64,000 nucleotides of DNA from Verrucosispora sioxanthis (GTDB lineage Bacteria > Actinomycetota > Actinomycetes > Mycobacteriales > Micromonosporaceae). Location: assembly GCF_010560025.1 (NCBI RefSeq), contig NZ_SAIY01000010.1, positions 1 through 64,000 on the forward strand, given 5' to 3'. The notes beneath the pieces were generated by a model. It ran no database searches and was not told the DNA's origin. It saw only the letters and a program-made list of their open reading frames with translations. Below are positions 8,907 to 17,599 of the stretch, piece after piece. A program made the position numbers and the translations under genes. Numbering within the stretch: position 1 is the stretch's first letter; each line of letters opens with the position of its first letter.

Positions 8907-8962
8907 GATCATGAAGTTGTTGTCGCGACACGCCGAGGCGGGCCGACAACAACTTCATGATC
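8907..8962. repeat. perfect 19-bp inverted repeat
   Basis: GATCATGAAGTTGTTGTCG (8907-8925) recurs as its exact reverse complement at 8944-8962 around an 18-nt loop. The arms are AT-richer than the surroundings. It lies between the divergent CMD gene and the ileS T-box leader and has no T-tract. It could be a terminator-like hairpin, a REP-type dispersed palindrome or a protein-binding site. I found no second copy in the window. Confidence 0.75.
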
Positions 8963-9029
8963 GGCGGGAGGGGTGTGGGGGGTTATTGGGGCGAGGGGTG
9001 GGAGGCGGGGTGGGTATCATGGGCGGGCA

Positions 9030-9262
9030 GGGCGATGATCCGGCTATCACCGGGGAGCTTCCGGAAGAACGGCCGGGTGACCGGCTCAGTAGAACCGGGC
9101 GGGTCCGGCCCGTCACAGCCGGCCAACGAGCGGGCGGTCGAACCTGACCGTCAAGCGGGGTGGTACCGCGGGCTTGGCCCGGCGCGCCGGTGACGGCGTA
9201 CCCGGCAAGGCTCGTCCTCGCAGACCCACGACAGTGAGCGTCAGCGAGGAGAGCGACCGGCG
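9030..9262 (+). promoter_or_regulatory. isoleucine T-box leader of ileS, translational type
   Basis: The T-box sequence GGGGTGGTACCGCGG lies at about 9157-9171, close to the consensus AGGGTGGNACCGCGG. Upstream, a short Stem I region (about 9031-9075) holds CTATCACC with ATC at 9046-9048 as specifier, matching tRNA-Ile. This agrees with the known ultrashort Stem I ileS T-boxes of actinobacteria. After the T-box there is no terminator. Instead GCTCGTCCTCGC (9210-9221) can pair, with one bulge, with GCGAGGAGAGC (9244-9254), which contains the ileS Shine-Dalgarno. Uncharged tRNA-Ile should free that site and switch translation on. The pairing and specifier are read by eye. The rest of the 472-bp gap (8791-9262) holds the ECF41 promoter and the inverted repeat. 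Confidence 0.9.
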
Positions 9263-12200
9263 ATGGCCTATCCGTTGCACGACCCGACCGCCGGCGGCGT
9301 ACCGGCGAGCCCGGACCTGCCCGCGGTCGAGCGCCGGGTCCTGGAGCACTGGACGGCCGACAAGACCTTCGAGGCGTCCGTCGACGCCCGCCCGGCCGGC
9401 GACGAGGGGAAGAACGAGTACGTCTTCTACGACGGCCCGCCGTTCGCCAACGGCCTGCCCCACTACGGGCACCTGTTCACCGGGTACGTCAAGGACGTGG
9501 TGCCGCGTTACCAGACCATGCGTGGAAGGCGGGTGGAGCGGCGCTTCGGCTGGGACTGCCACGGCCTGCCCGCCGAGGTGGTCGCCGAGAAGCAGCTCGG
9601 CATCACCAGCAAGGCGGAGATCCTCGACCTCGGCGTGGCCCGCTTCAACGACGCGTGCCGTTCCTCGGTGCTGGAGTTCACCCAGGACTGGGAACGCTAC
9701 GTCACCCGCCAGGCCCGCTGGGTCGACTTCACCAACGACTACAAGACCCTCGACCTGGACTACATGGAAAGCGTCATGTGGGCCTTCAAGACCCTGCACG
9801 ACAAGGGGCTGGTCTACGAGGGTTTCCGGGTGCTGGCGTACTGCTGGCGGTGCGAGACGCCACTGTCGAACACCGAGACCCGGATGGACGACGTCTACCG
9901 CGACCGGCACGACCCGACGCTGTCGGTGTGGTTCGAACTGACCCCCGACGACTCGGCACCGGAACTGCTCCGGGGGCCGGTGCGGCTGGGTGTCTGGACC
10001 ACCACCCCGTGGACGCTGCCGTCGAACCTGGCCCTCGCCGTCGGTCCGGACATCGAGTACGCGGTGCTGGAGCGCGACGGCGTCCGTCACCTGGTGGGCG
10101 CGGCTCGACTCGGCGCGTACGCCAAGGAACTCGACGGGTACCAGCAGGTCGGCACGGTGCGCGGCGCGGACCTGGTCGGTCGCCGGTATACCCCGCTGTT
10201 CGACTTCCTGGTCGCCCACGCCGGTGACAACGCGTACCAGGTGCTCGGCGCGGACTTCGTGACCACCGAGGACGGCACCGGGATCGTGCACCTGGCCCCC
10301 GCGTTCGGCGAGGACGACCAGAACGTGTGCAACGCGGCCGGCATCCCGACCATCGTCACGGTGGACGATCACACCCGGTTCACCTCGCTGGTCCCGCCCT
10401 TCGAGGGTGAGCAGGTCTTCGACGTCAACAAGCCGGTGATCCGTCAGCTCAAGGAGCGGGGGGTGGTGCTCAAGCAGGACACCTACACCCACTCGTACCC
10501 GCACTGCTGGCGCTGCGACACCCCGCTCGTCTACAAGGCGGTGTCCTCGTGGTTCGTCGCGGTGACCACGTTCAAGGACCGGATGGTCGAGCTGAACCAG
10601 CAGATCAACTGGACGCCGGGGCACATCAAGGACGGCTCGTTCGGCAAGTGGCTGGCCAACGCCCGGGACTGGTCGATCAGCCGCAACCGGTTCTGGGGCT
10701 CGCCGATCCCGGTGTGGAAGTCCGACGACCCGAACCACCCCCGGGTCGACGTGTACGGGTCGCTGGCCGAGATCGAGCGCGACTTCGGGGTCCGGCTGAC
10801 GGACCTGCACCGGCCGGCGGTGGACGATCTGGTTCGCCCCAACCCGGACGACCCGACCGGGCGTTCGATGATGCGGCGGGTGCCGGAGGTGCTGGACTGC
10901 TGGTTCGAGTCCGGCTCGATGCCGTTCGCCCAGGTGCACTACCCGTTCGAGAACGCCGACTGGTTCGAGCACCACTACCCGGGTGACTTCATCGTGGAGT
11001 ACATCGGGCAGACCCGGGGCTGGTTCTACACCATGCACGTGCTGGCCACCGCGCTGTTCGACCGGCCGGCGTTCCGTAACTGCATCAGCCACGGCATCCT
11101 GCTCGGCTCCGACGGGCGCAAGATGTCCAAGAGCCTGCGCAACTATCCGGACGTCTACCACGTCTTCGACTCGTACGGCTCGGACGCCATGCGCTGGATG
11201 CTGATGTCCTCACCGGTGCTGCGGGGCGGGGACATGCCGGTCACCGAGTCGAGCGTGCGTGACGCCGTGCGGCAGGTGCTGCTGCCGTTGTGGAACGTCT
11301 GGTACTTCTTCTCGCTCTACGCCAACGCCGACTCGTACCAGGCGAGGCGGAGGACCGACTCGACGCACCTGCTCGACCGGTACGTGCTGGCGAAGACGAA
11401 CGAACTGGTGTCGACGGTCGGCGCGCAGTTGGACGCGTACGACATCTCGGGGGCCTGCGCCACCGTCCGGTCCTACCTGGACGCGCTGACCAACTGGTAC
11501 GTGCGTCGTTCCCGGGACCGGTTCTGGGCGGGCGACGCGGATGCCTTCGACACGCTGTGGACCGTGCTGGAGACGCTCTGCCGGGTGGTGGCGCCGCTGG
11601 CGCCGCTCACCGCCGAGGAGATCTGGCGGGGGCTGACCGGCGAGCGGTCGGTGCACCTGACCGACTGGCCGGTGGCCGAGGAGTTCCCGGCCGACCACGA
11701 GCTGGTCGCCGCGATGGACGCGGTGCGGGCGGTGGCCTCCGCGACGCTGTCGCTGCGCAAGACCAAGGGGCTGCGGGTACGGCTGCCGCTGGCGAAGCTC
11801 ACCGTGGCCAGCCCGGCGGCCGGGCAGCTGCGGCCCTTCGCCGACCTGGTCGCCGACGAGGTCAACGTGAAGGAGGTCGACGTCACCGACGAGGTGTCGG
11901 CGTACTGCCAGCAGGTGTTGACGGTGGTGCCGCGGGCGCTCGGGCCCCGGGTCGGCAAGCAGGTGCAGCAGGTGATCAAGGCGGTCAAGGCGGGGGAGTG
12001 GGAGCTGGTCGACGGTGCCCCGGTGGCCGCCGGCGTCACCCTGACCGAGGGCGAGTACGAGCTGCGCCTGGTCGCCGCCGACGCCGAGCACTCGGCGCCG
12101 CTGCCCGGCGGCGAGGGGGTGGTGGTGCTGGACACCACGGTCACCGCCGAACTTGCCGCCGAGGGGCTGGCCCGGGACTTCGTTCGGGTGGTGCAGCAGG

Positions 12201-12409
12201 CGCGCCGGGACGCCGACCTCGACGTGTCCGACCGGATCGTGGTGACGGCGTCGGGTTCCGACGAGGTCCGGGCGGCGGTGGCCGGCTACCGCGACTTCGT
12301 GGTCCGGGAGGTGTTGGCCGACAGCGTCGACTTCGCCGAGGGGATCGACGGCTTCGCCGGTGAGGTCGGCGAGGGCGTGCCCGTGACCGTGGTGGTCCGT
12401 CGGGTCTGA
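9263..12409 (+). CDS. ileS: isoleucyl-tRNA synthetase (eukaryote-like type)
   Basis: This class I synthetase charges tRNA-Ile. It has 1048 aa, longer than the E. coli-type enzyme and typical of actinobacterial IleRS, which groups with the eukaryotic/mupirocin-resistant type. The first signature is HYGH at residues 67-70 (GPPFANGLPHYGH), KMSKS occurs in GRKMSKSLRNYPD, and the editing domain holds TTPWTLPSNLAL. GAGGAG lies 11 nt before ATG 9263, and that site can be sequestered by the T-box leader. A hairpin follows the stop. Confidence 0.97.
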   Translation: MAYPLHDPTAGGVPASPDLPAVERRVLEHWTADKTFEASVDARPAGDEGKNEYVFYDGPPFANGLPHYGHLFTGYVKDVVPRYQTMRGRRVERRFGWDCHGLPAEVVAEKQLGITSKAEILDLGVARFNDACRSSVLEFTQDWERYVTRQARWVDFTNDYKTLDLDYMESVMWAFKTLHDKGLVYEGFRVLAYCWRCETPLSNTETRMDDVYRDRHDPTLSVWFELTPDDSAPELLRGPVRLGVWTTTPWTLPSNLALAVGPDIEYAVLERDGVRHLVGAARLGAYAKELDGYQQVGTVRGADLVGRRYTPLFDFLVAHAGDNAYQVLGADFVTTEDGTGIVHLAPAFGEDDQNVCNAAGIPTIVTVDDHTRFTSLVPPFEGEQVFDVNKPVIRQLKERGVVLKQDTYTHSYPHCWRCDTPLVYKAVSSWFVAVTTFKDRMVELNQQINWTPGHIKDGSFGKWLANARDWSISRNRFWGSPIPVWKSDDPNHPRVDVYGSLAEIERDFGVRLTDLHRPAVDDLVRPNPDDPTGRSMMRRVPEVLDCWFESGSMPFAQVHYPFENADWFEHHYPGDFIVEYIGQTRGWFYTMHVLATALFDRPAFRNCISHGILLGSDGRKMSKSLRNYPDVYHVFDSYGSDAMRWMLMSSPVLRGGDMPVTESSVRDAVRQVLLPLWNVWYFFSLYANADSYQARRRTDSTHLLDRYVLAKTNELVSTVGAQLDAYDISGACATVRSYLDALTNWYVRRSRDRFWAGDADAFDTLWTVLETLCRVVAPLAPLTAEEIWRGLTGERSVHLTDWPVAEEFPADHELVAAMDAVRAVASATLSLRKTKGLRVRLPLAKLTVASPAAGQLRPFADLVADEVNVKEVDVTDEVSAYCQQVLTVVPRALGPRVGKQVQQVIKAVKAGEWELVDGAPVAAGVTLTEGEYELRLVAADAEHSAPLPGGEGVVVLDTTVTAELAAEGLARDFVRVVQQARRDADLDVSDRIVVTASGSDEVRAAVAGYRDFVVREVLADSVDFAEGIDGFAGEVGEGVPVTVVVRRV

Positions 12410-12419
12410 GTTGCCCGAA

Positions 12420-12448
12420 GGGGGCCCTTCCGGCCGGGAAGGGCCCCC
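12420..12448 (+). terminator. hairpin terminator after ileS
   Basis: GGGGGCCCTTCC (12420-12431) pairs with its reverse complement at 12437-12448 around a 5-nt loop, 10 bp past the ileS stop. There is no T-tract, as is common in this GC range. Confidence 0.65.
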
Positions 12449-12548
12449 GCACCCAGCCAGCGGACGGGCCCGACCTCACGCATGCCGTCGTGCGGCGGTC
12501 CGCTACGGTGACACCGCCTCTTACCTCACTCGATCCGCCGGAGGACCA

Positions 12549-13247
12549 GTGCCGCTGCTCTACACCATCGGCAAGCTCACCGTGGGGCCGGCGATGCGGC
12601 TGGCGTTCCGTCCGACGGTGGAGGGGCTGGAGCACATCCCGGACCAGGGCGGCGCGATCTTCGCCGGCAACCACCTGTCGGTGGCCGACGAGCTGTTCCT
12701 CGGCACGGTGGTGCCCCGGCACCTGGCGTTCTGGGCCAAGTCCGAGTACTTCACCGGCACCGGCGTCAAGGGCCGCTTCTCCAAGTTCGTCCTCACCGGT
12801 CTCGGCGCGATCCCGGTGGAGCGGGCCGGCGGCCGGGCCGCGCTCGCCGCGTTCGACGCCGCCATCCCGGCACTCAAGGGCGGTGACCTGGTGGTCGTGT
12901 ACCCGGAGGGCACCCGTTCGCCGGACGGGCGACTGTACCGGGGACGTACCGGGGCGGTCCGGCTCGCCATCGCGGCCGGCGTGCCGATCATCCCGGTGGG
13001 CATGATCGGCACCGAGAAGGTACAGCCGATCGGTGCCCGGGTGCCGCGTCCCTTCACCGGGAAGATCACCATCAGGTTCGGCAAGCCGCTCGACTTCACC
13101 GGCCGGCCGGACGACCGGCTGTCGCTGCGACAGTTGACCGACGAGATGATGGGTGAGATCCAGAAGCTCACCGGCCAGGAGTACGTGCCTCGCTACGCCC
13201 CGCCGCGGGCCCACCCGCCGGTCAGCGGAGAGACCGACGCCGGCTGA
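12549..13247 (+). CDS. 1-acyl-sn-glycerol-3-phosphate acyltransferase (PlsC family)
   Basis: A 232-aa PlsC/LPLAT-family acyltransferase, which acylates lysophosphatidic acid in phospholipid synthesis at the inner membrane face. The catalytic HX4D motif is NHLSVAD (residues 41-47) and the substrate-binding block is VVYPEGTRSPDGRL. The start is GTG 12549 with GGAGG 4-9 nt upstream; a TACGGT -10 candidate lies about 45 nt upstream. It stands alone between the ileS terminator and a convergent gene. The exact acyl acceptor is not determined by these motifs. Confidence 0.92.
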   Translation: MPLLYTIGKLTVGPAMRLAFRPTVEGLEHIPDQGGAIFAGNHLSVADELFLGTVVPRHLAFWAKSEYFTGTGVKGRFSKFVLTGLGAIPVERAGGRAALAAFDAAIPALKGGDLVVVYPEGTRSPDGRLYRGRTGAVRLAIAAGVPIIPVGMIGTEKVQPIGARVPRPFTGKITIRFGKPLDFTGRPDDRLSLRQLTDEMMGEIQKLTGQEYVPRYAPPRAHPPVSGETDAG

Positions 13248-13314
13248 GCCGACGGCGCCCGAGCCGCGTCCCGCCCGTTGACGCATGGCTGGGGCGGGTG
13301 GCCGGCGGCCCCGG

Positions 13315-14693
13315 TCAACCGTCGGTGGTGACGATCTGGTCCCGTAGGGTGCCCAGCAGCCGGGAGCTGTCGTCCACGGAGAGCCCGGTGAAGACACCCG
13401 TGGTGATGCTGCCGTGGTCGACCGAGGTGCACACCACCGCGCCGACCCCGTCGGTGCGGCCCACGGCGCAGCGCTCGTGACGGCCCCGGACACCGGTCTC
13501 CATGATCTGCTTCTCGCCGAGGGCGTACTGGTCTTTGAGGCGCTCGATCTCGGCATCGGCGTCCGCCGACGGGGTGAACCGGAAACCGGTGCCGCCGAAG
13601 ACGGTCACCCGCTTGCCGTTGCTGGTGTGGTAGATCCCGGCGAAGGTGTCCTCGGCGAGCCAGTGTGACTGGCGCATCTGGGTCTCCAACTGCCGCGCGT
13701 CGCGGGTGCTGCGCGGGTCCTCGCGCAGCCGCAGGTCGGCCACCTGCTGGGGCAACGCGGCCTTGGCCGGGTACTGGCTGGCCATCGGCATGCCGTAGTA
13801 GGCGGGACAGCCGCAGCAGCAGGCCAGGGTCAGCAGCAGCAGCAGCCAGGGCCAGCGGCGACGCTTGCGGACCGGCACCGGGACGTACCCCGCGGGCGGC
13901 TGCCAGCCGGGCGGCGGCGCCACAGGTGCGGCCTTCCGCTTGCCCCGCCGACCACGCGGCGGTGGTGACGCCGGTGGGCCGGCCGGGCCGGGCGGGTAGG
14001 GGCCGGGTGGTTGTGGCCGCTGCTGCGGCCCGACCCCGGGCAGGGGCTGGTGCTGCGGCGTGGGCTGGTGCTGCGGCGCGGGCGGGGGCGGCGGAATCGG
14101 CGAGACCGGTGCCGGGGGCCGGAGTAGGGCCGGGTCGGCGGTGGGCTCGGGTAGGACAGCGTCGGCGGCAGGGCGGGAAAATCGGTGGAGGAGATCCCAG
14201 CCGCTCGTGTCGACGCCGGCCCACGGATCGACAGGCGTCTGGTGCTCCGGCTGCGGCACCGGGGTGCCGGCGGCGGGGTGGGTTCGGCCGACTCGCCCCA
14301 GCCCGGTCGGCGCGGTGTCGCCGGCGGTACCGGTGCCGAGCCGCTCCAGCGCGGGGTCGCCGTCTCGGGCGCGGACTCGGGCAGCACGCGGGTGCCCTGC
14401 GGGCCGACAGGCGGTTCCGGCGGGACGGCGGGCGGCCTGTCGTCCGGCTCGGCGTCGGCGGGTGGGTCAACCCGGGTGGGTGCCGCCACGTCGGCGGGCG
14501 GGCCCGCCTCGGTGGGTGCGACGTCGGCGGGCCCGGTGTCGGCCTGCTTGGTCTCGTCCGAGCTGGCCGACCGACCGTCGCCCGCTGCGGGGTCGTTGGG
14601 CAGTTCGTGGGTGACCGCCGGCTCCCCGTCCCGGTGTTGATCCGGACGGCTCCCGTCGACCGGCCGGTCGGCTCCCGGCTGCGGCTCCGGCAT
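13315..14693 (-). CDS. Pro-rich membrane protein, paralogue of 149-835, with apparent frameshift
   Basis: The gene looks like one coding unit in two frames. ATG 14693, with GAGGAG just upstream, opens an acidic Pro/Ala-rich segment that makes sense for about 143 codons and then turns Arg-rich. From about 14260 the other frame continues smoothly to 13315 (usable alone from GTG 14259, 314 aa). It carries a Pro-rich region, a basic stretch, one Cys-rich membrane helix and an outer domain. Restoring one base in the GGGG run at 14261-14264 would give about 459 aa. The outer domain (LPQQV..LRL, FGGT, two Cys, DHGS, LL..LR) matches the protein at 149-835. Function is unknown. The lesion may be real or a sequence error. 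Confidence 0.72.
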
Positions 14694-14823
14694 CGCGGCA
14701 ATCTCCTCTCGCGCCGGTCCGAGGTTAGTACCGGTGTGCCACCGGGACCGACCCGGGATGAGGGGACGGCCGATCCGAGCGGGTGCGCCGGCAGGTGTCG
14801 TTCGCCAACGGTGCTCGGATGGC

Positions 14824-14829
14824 TACCCT
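14824..14829 (+). promoter_or_regulatory. -10 element (TACCCT) upstream of the TMEM175-like gene
   Basis: TACCCT fits TANNNT and lies 12 nt before ATG 14842, which predicts a leader of only a few nucleotides. No Shine-Dalgarno is visible. Confidence 0.4.
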
Positions 14830-14841
14830 TAGTCTCGGTCT

Positions 14842-15513
14842 ATGTCCGAATCGCAGGCGAAGCCCGGTACGTCACCGGTGAGCGATATCGGCCGGATGAC
14901 TGGCTTCAGCGCCGGGGTCTTCGCCATCGTGATCACCCTGCTGGTGATCGAACTCCAGGTTCCCGACCATGCGCCGGGAGAACTGCTCCACGCCCTGTTC
15001 GAACAGGCTGCTGCGTACCTGGCCTTCCTGCTCTCCTTCGGGTACGTCGGCGTGCTCTGGCTCAACCACCACACCCTGTTGCGCCTCATCCGCGGAACCA
15101 CGCTCGGCCTCAACTGGATCAACCTTTGGCTGTTGCTCGGCGTGGTGATCATCCCGTTCCCGACCTCGGTGCTCGCCGAGGCCTTCGCCCACGCCGGCAC
15201 CGACCGCGACCGCCGGGTCGCCGTGCTGTTCTATGCCCTCGTCGCCGCCGCGATGTCCGCACCCTGGCTCGCCTTCTTCGCCTACCTCCGTCGGCACCCG
15301 ATGTTGCTCGGTGAGGGGATCGGTCGGGCCTTCGTGTCCAGCCAGCGGATCCGGCCGGTGGTCGGCATGGCGCTCTATCTCATCGGTGGGGCGCTGGGCT
15401 GGTTCGTCAGCCCGGTCATCGGATTGGTCGGCATCGGCGTCATGATCTTCTTCCACGCGGTGACGAGCGAGGGTGTCCGGCGGGGGCGGTCACGTCTGCG
15501 TACGACAACCTGA
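14842..15513 (+). CDS. TMEM175/DUF1211-family membrane protein
   Basis: The protein has 223 aa and about six predicted helices, the first at residues 20-42. TMEM175-family proteins form potassium-permeable channels and carry the N-terminal signature FSDGVFAI on helix 1. Here the segment reads RMTGFSAGVFAIVITLLVIE, so the signature Asp is Ala. The rest of helix 1 and a WLNHHTLLRLI loop fit the family. It is divergent from the frameshifted gene and followed by the radical SAM gene. Ion conduction is not established, and the substitution makes function less certain. Confidence 0.82.
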   Translation: MSESQAKPGTSPVSDIGRMTGFSAGVFAIVITLLVIELQVPDHAPGELLHALFEQAAAYLAFLLSFGYVGVLWLNHHTLLRLIRGTTLGLNWINLWLLLGVVIIPFPTSVLAEAFAHAGTDRDRRVAVLFYALVAAAMSAPWLAFFAYLRRHPMLLGEGIGRAFVSSQRIRPVVGMALYLIGGALGWFVSPVIGLVGIGVMIFFHAVTSEGVRRGRSRLRTTT

Positions 15514-15573
15514 CCGGTTGCGCTCGCCCCGTCGGCGCGGCTGGCGGTGGAGCACCGCGTACCCTTGGGCATC

Positions 15574-17559
15574 ATGAGCGTCCCGTCCACCACTTCGCGT
15601 CCCGTGGCGGCCAACTCCGTGTGGCCCCGCCTGGAGCCGCTGCTGCCCCAGGTGACCAAGCCCATCCAGTACGTCGGCGGCGAGCTGGGCGCGGTGGTCA
15701 AGGAGTGGGAGGCAGCGACCGTACGGTGGGCGCTGATGTACCCGGACGCGTACGAGGTGGGACTGCCCAACCAGGGTGTGCAGATCCTCTACGAGGTGCT
15801 CAACGAGCTGCCGGACACCCTCGCCGAGCGCACGTACGCGGTCTGGCCGGACCTGGAGAAGCTGATGCGCGCCCACGGCGTGCCGCAGTTCACCGTCGAC
15901 GCCCACCGCCCGGTCCGCGACTTCGACCTGTTCGGCGTGTCGTTCGCCACCGAGCTGGGCTACACCAACCTGCTCGCCGCGATCGACCTGGCCGGCATCC
16001 CGCTGCTCGCCGCCGACCGCACCGACGCCGACCCGGTGATCGTGGCCGGCGGGCACGCCGCGTTCAACCCCGAGCCCATCGCCGACTTCGTCGACGCCGC
16101 CGTGCTCGGCGACGGCGAGGAGGCGGTCCTGGAGATCACCGGGATCGTCCGGGAGTGGAAGGCCGAGGGCTGTCCGGGCGGCCGGGACGAGCTGCTGCTG
16201 CGGCTGGCCCGCACCGAGAGCGTCTACGTGCCGCGCTTCTACGACGTGGACTACCTGCCGGACGGCCGGATCCAGCGGGTCGTGCCGAACCGGGCGGACG
16301 TGCCGTTCCGGGTGCACAAGCGCACCACGATGGACCTGGACGCCTGGCCGTACCCGAAGAAGCCGCTCGTGCCGTTGGCCGAGACGGTGCACGAGCGGTA
16401 CGCGGTGGAGATCTTCCGGGGCTGCACCCGGGGTTGCCGGTTCTGTCAGGCCGGCATGATCACCCGTCCGGTGCGGGAACGCTCGATCACCACGGTCGGG
16501 CAGATGGTGCAGCAGGGGCTGGAGTTCTCCGGCTTCCACGAGGTGGGGCTGTTGTCGCTGTCGTCGGCCGACCACTCCGAGATCGGTGACATGTGCTCCG
16601 GCCTGGCCGAGCAGTACCAGGGCACCAATGTCTCGCTCTCGTTGCCGTCGACCCGGGTGGACGCCTTCAACATCGAGCTGGCCCAGGAGCTGTCCCGCAA
16701 CGGCCGGCGGACCGGCCTGACCTTCGCCCCGGAGGGCGGGTCGGAGCGGATCCGCAAGGTGATCAACAAGATGGTGTCCAAGGACGACCTGATCCGTACG
16801 GTGGTCACCGCGTACACCAACGGTTGGCGTCAGGTGAAGCTCTACTTCATGTGCGGTCTGCCCACCGAGACGGACGCCGACGTCCTGGAGATCGCCGACA
16901 TGGCGCACGAGGTGATCCGGTCCGGGCGCGCCGCCACCGGCTCCAAGGACATCCGGTGCACCGTCTCCATCGGCGGGTTCGTGCCCAAGCCGCACACCCC
17001 GTTCCAGTGGGCGGCCATGCAGCGACCCGAGGTCATCGATCACCGGCTCCGGCTGCTCAAGCAGGCCATCAACGCCGACCGTTCGCTCGGGCGGGCCATC
17101 GGGTACCGCTACCACGACGGTGAGCCGTCGCTGATCGAGGGCCTGCTGTCCCGGGGTGACCGTCGGGTCGGCGCGGTGATCCGTCGGGTCTGGGAGAACG
17201 GCGGACGGTTCGACGGCTGGAGCGAACACTTCTCGTACCAGCGCTGGGTCGACGCGGCGGCCGAGGTGCTGCCCGGTTTCGGGGTGGACCTCGACTGGTA
17301 CACCACCCGGGAGCGCGACGAACTGGAGGTCCTGCCCTGGGACCACCTGGACTCGGGCCTGGACAAGGACTGGCTCTGGCAGGACTGGCAGGACGCGCTC
17401 GGCGAGTACGAGCAGGACGACTGCCGGTGGACGCCCTGCTTCGACTGCGGCGTCTGTCCGGCGATGGACACCGAGATCCAGATCGGCCCGACCGGCCGGA
17501 AGCTGCTTCCGTTGACCCCGGTCAACGGCTTGAAGCTGTCCGCCGGCGCCCAGCAGTAG
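15574..17559 (+). CDS. TIGR03960-family B12-binding radical SAM protein
   Basis: A 661-aa radical SAM protein. The N-terminal 220 residues form a B12-binding-like domain (MYPDAYEVGLPNQG). The cluster motif CxxxCxxC is seen in FRGCTRGCRFCQAG, followed by the radical SAM barrel (FAPEGGSERIRKVINK). A Cys-rich C-terminus has CFDCGVCPAMD. Its substrate is unknown. ATG 15574 is chosen because a TACCCT -10 element lies 8 nt upstream, suggesting leaderless transcription; GTG 15547 is an alternative. The next gene is the family's usual partner, about 40 bp downstream. Confidence 0.92.
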   Translation: MSVPSTTSRPVAANSVWPRLEPLLPQVTKPIQYVGGELGAVVKEWEAATVRWALMYPDAYEVGLPNQGVQILYEVLNELPDTLAERTYAVWPDLEKLMRAHGVPQFTVDAHRPVRDFDLFGVSFATELGYTNLLAAIDLAGIPLLAADRTDADPVIVAGGHAAFNPEPIADFVDAAVLGDGEEAVLEITGIVREWKAEGCPGGRDELLLRLARTESVYVPRFYDVDYLPDGRIQRVVPNRADVPFRVHKRTTMDLDAWPYPKKPLVPLAETVHERYAVEIFRGCTRGCRFCQAGMITRPVRERSITTVGQMVQQGLEFSGFHEVGLLSLSSADHSEIGDMCSGLAEQYQGTNVSLSLPSTRVDAFNIELAQELSRNGRRTGLTFAPEGGSERIRKVINKMVSKDDLIRTVVTAYTNGWRQVKLYFMCGLPTETDADVLEIADMAHEVIRSGRAATGSKDIRCTVSIGGFVPKPHTPFQWAAMQRPEVIDHRLRLLKQAINADRSLGRAIGYRYHDGEPSLIEGLLSRGDRRVGAVIRRVWENGGRFDGWSEHFSYQRWVDAAAEVLPGFGVDLDWYTTRERDELEVLPWDHLDSGLDKDWLWQDWQDALGEYEQDDCRWTPCFDCGVCPAMDTEIQIGPTGRKLLPLTPVNGLKLSAGAQQ

Positions 17560-17599
17560 TCCGGCGCACGGGTGGGGCCCGACACCGAGGAGCACGACG

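Noticed and set aside
9113..11161. 682-codon minus-strand frame over ileS
   Set aside because: It is opposite ileS and its T-box, and its sequence is unlike any protein family.
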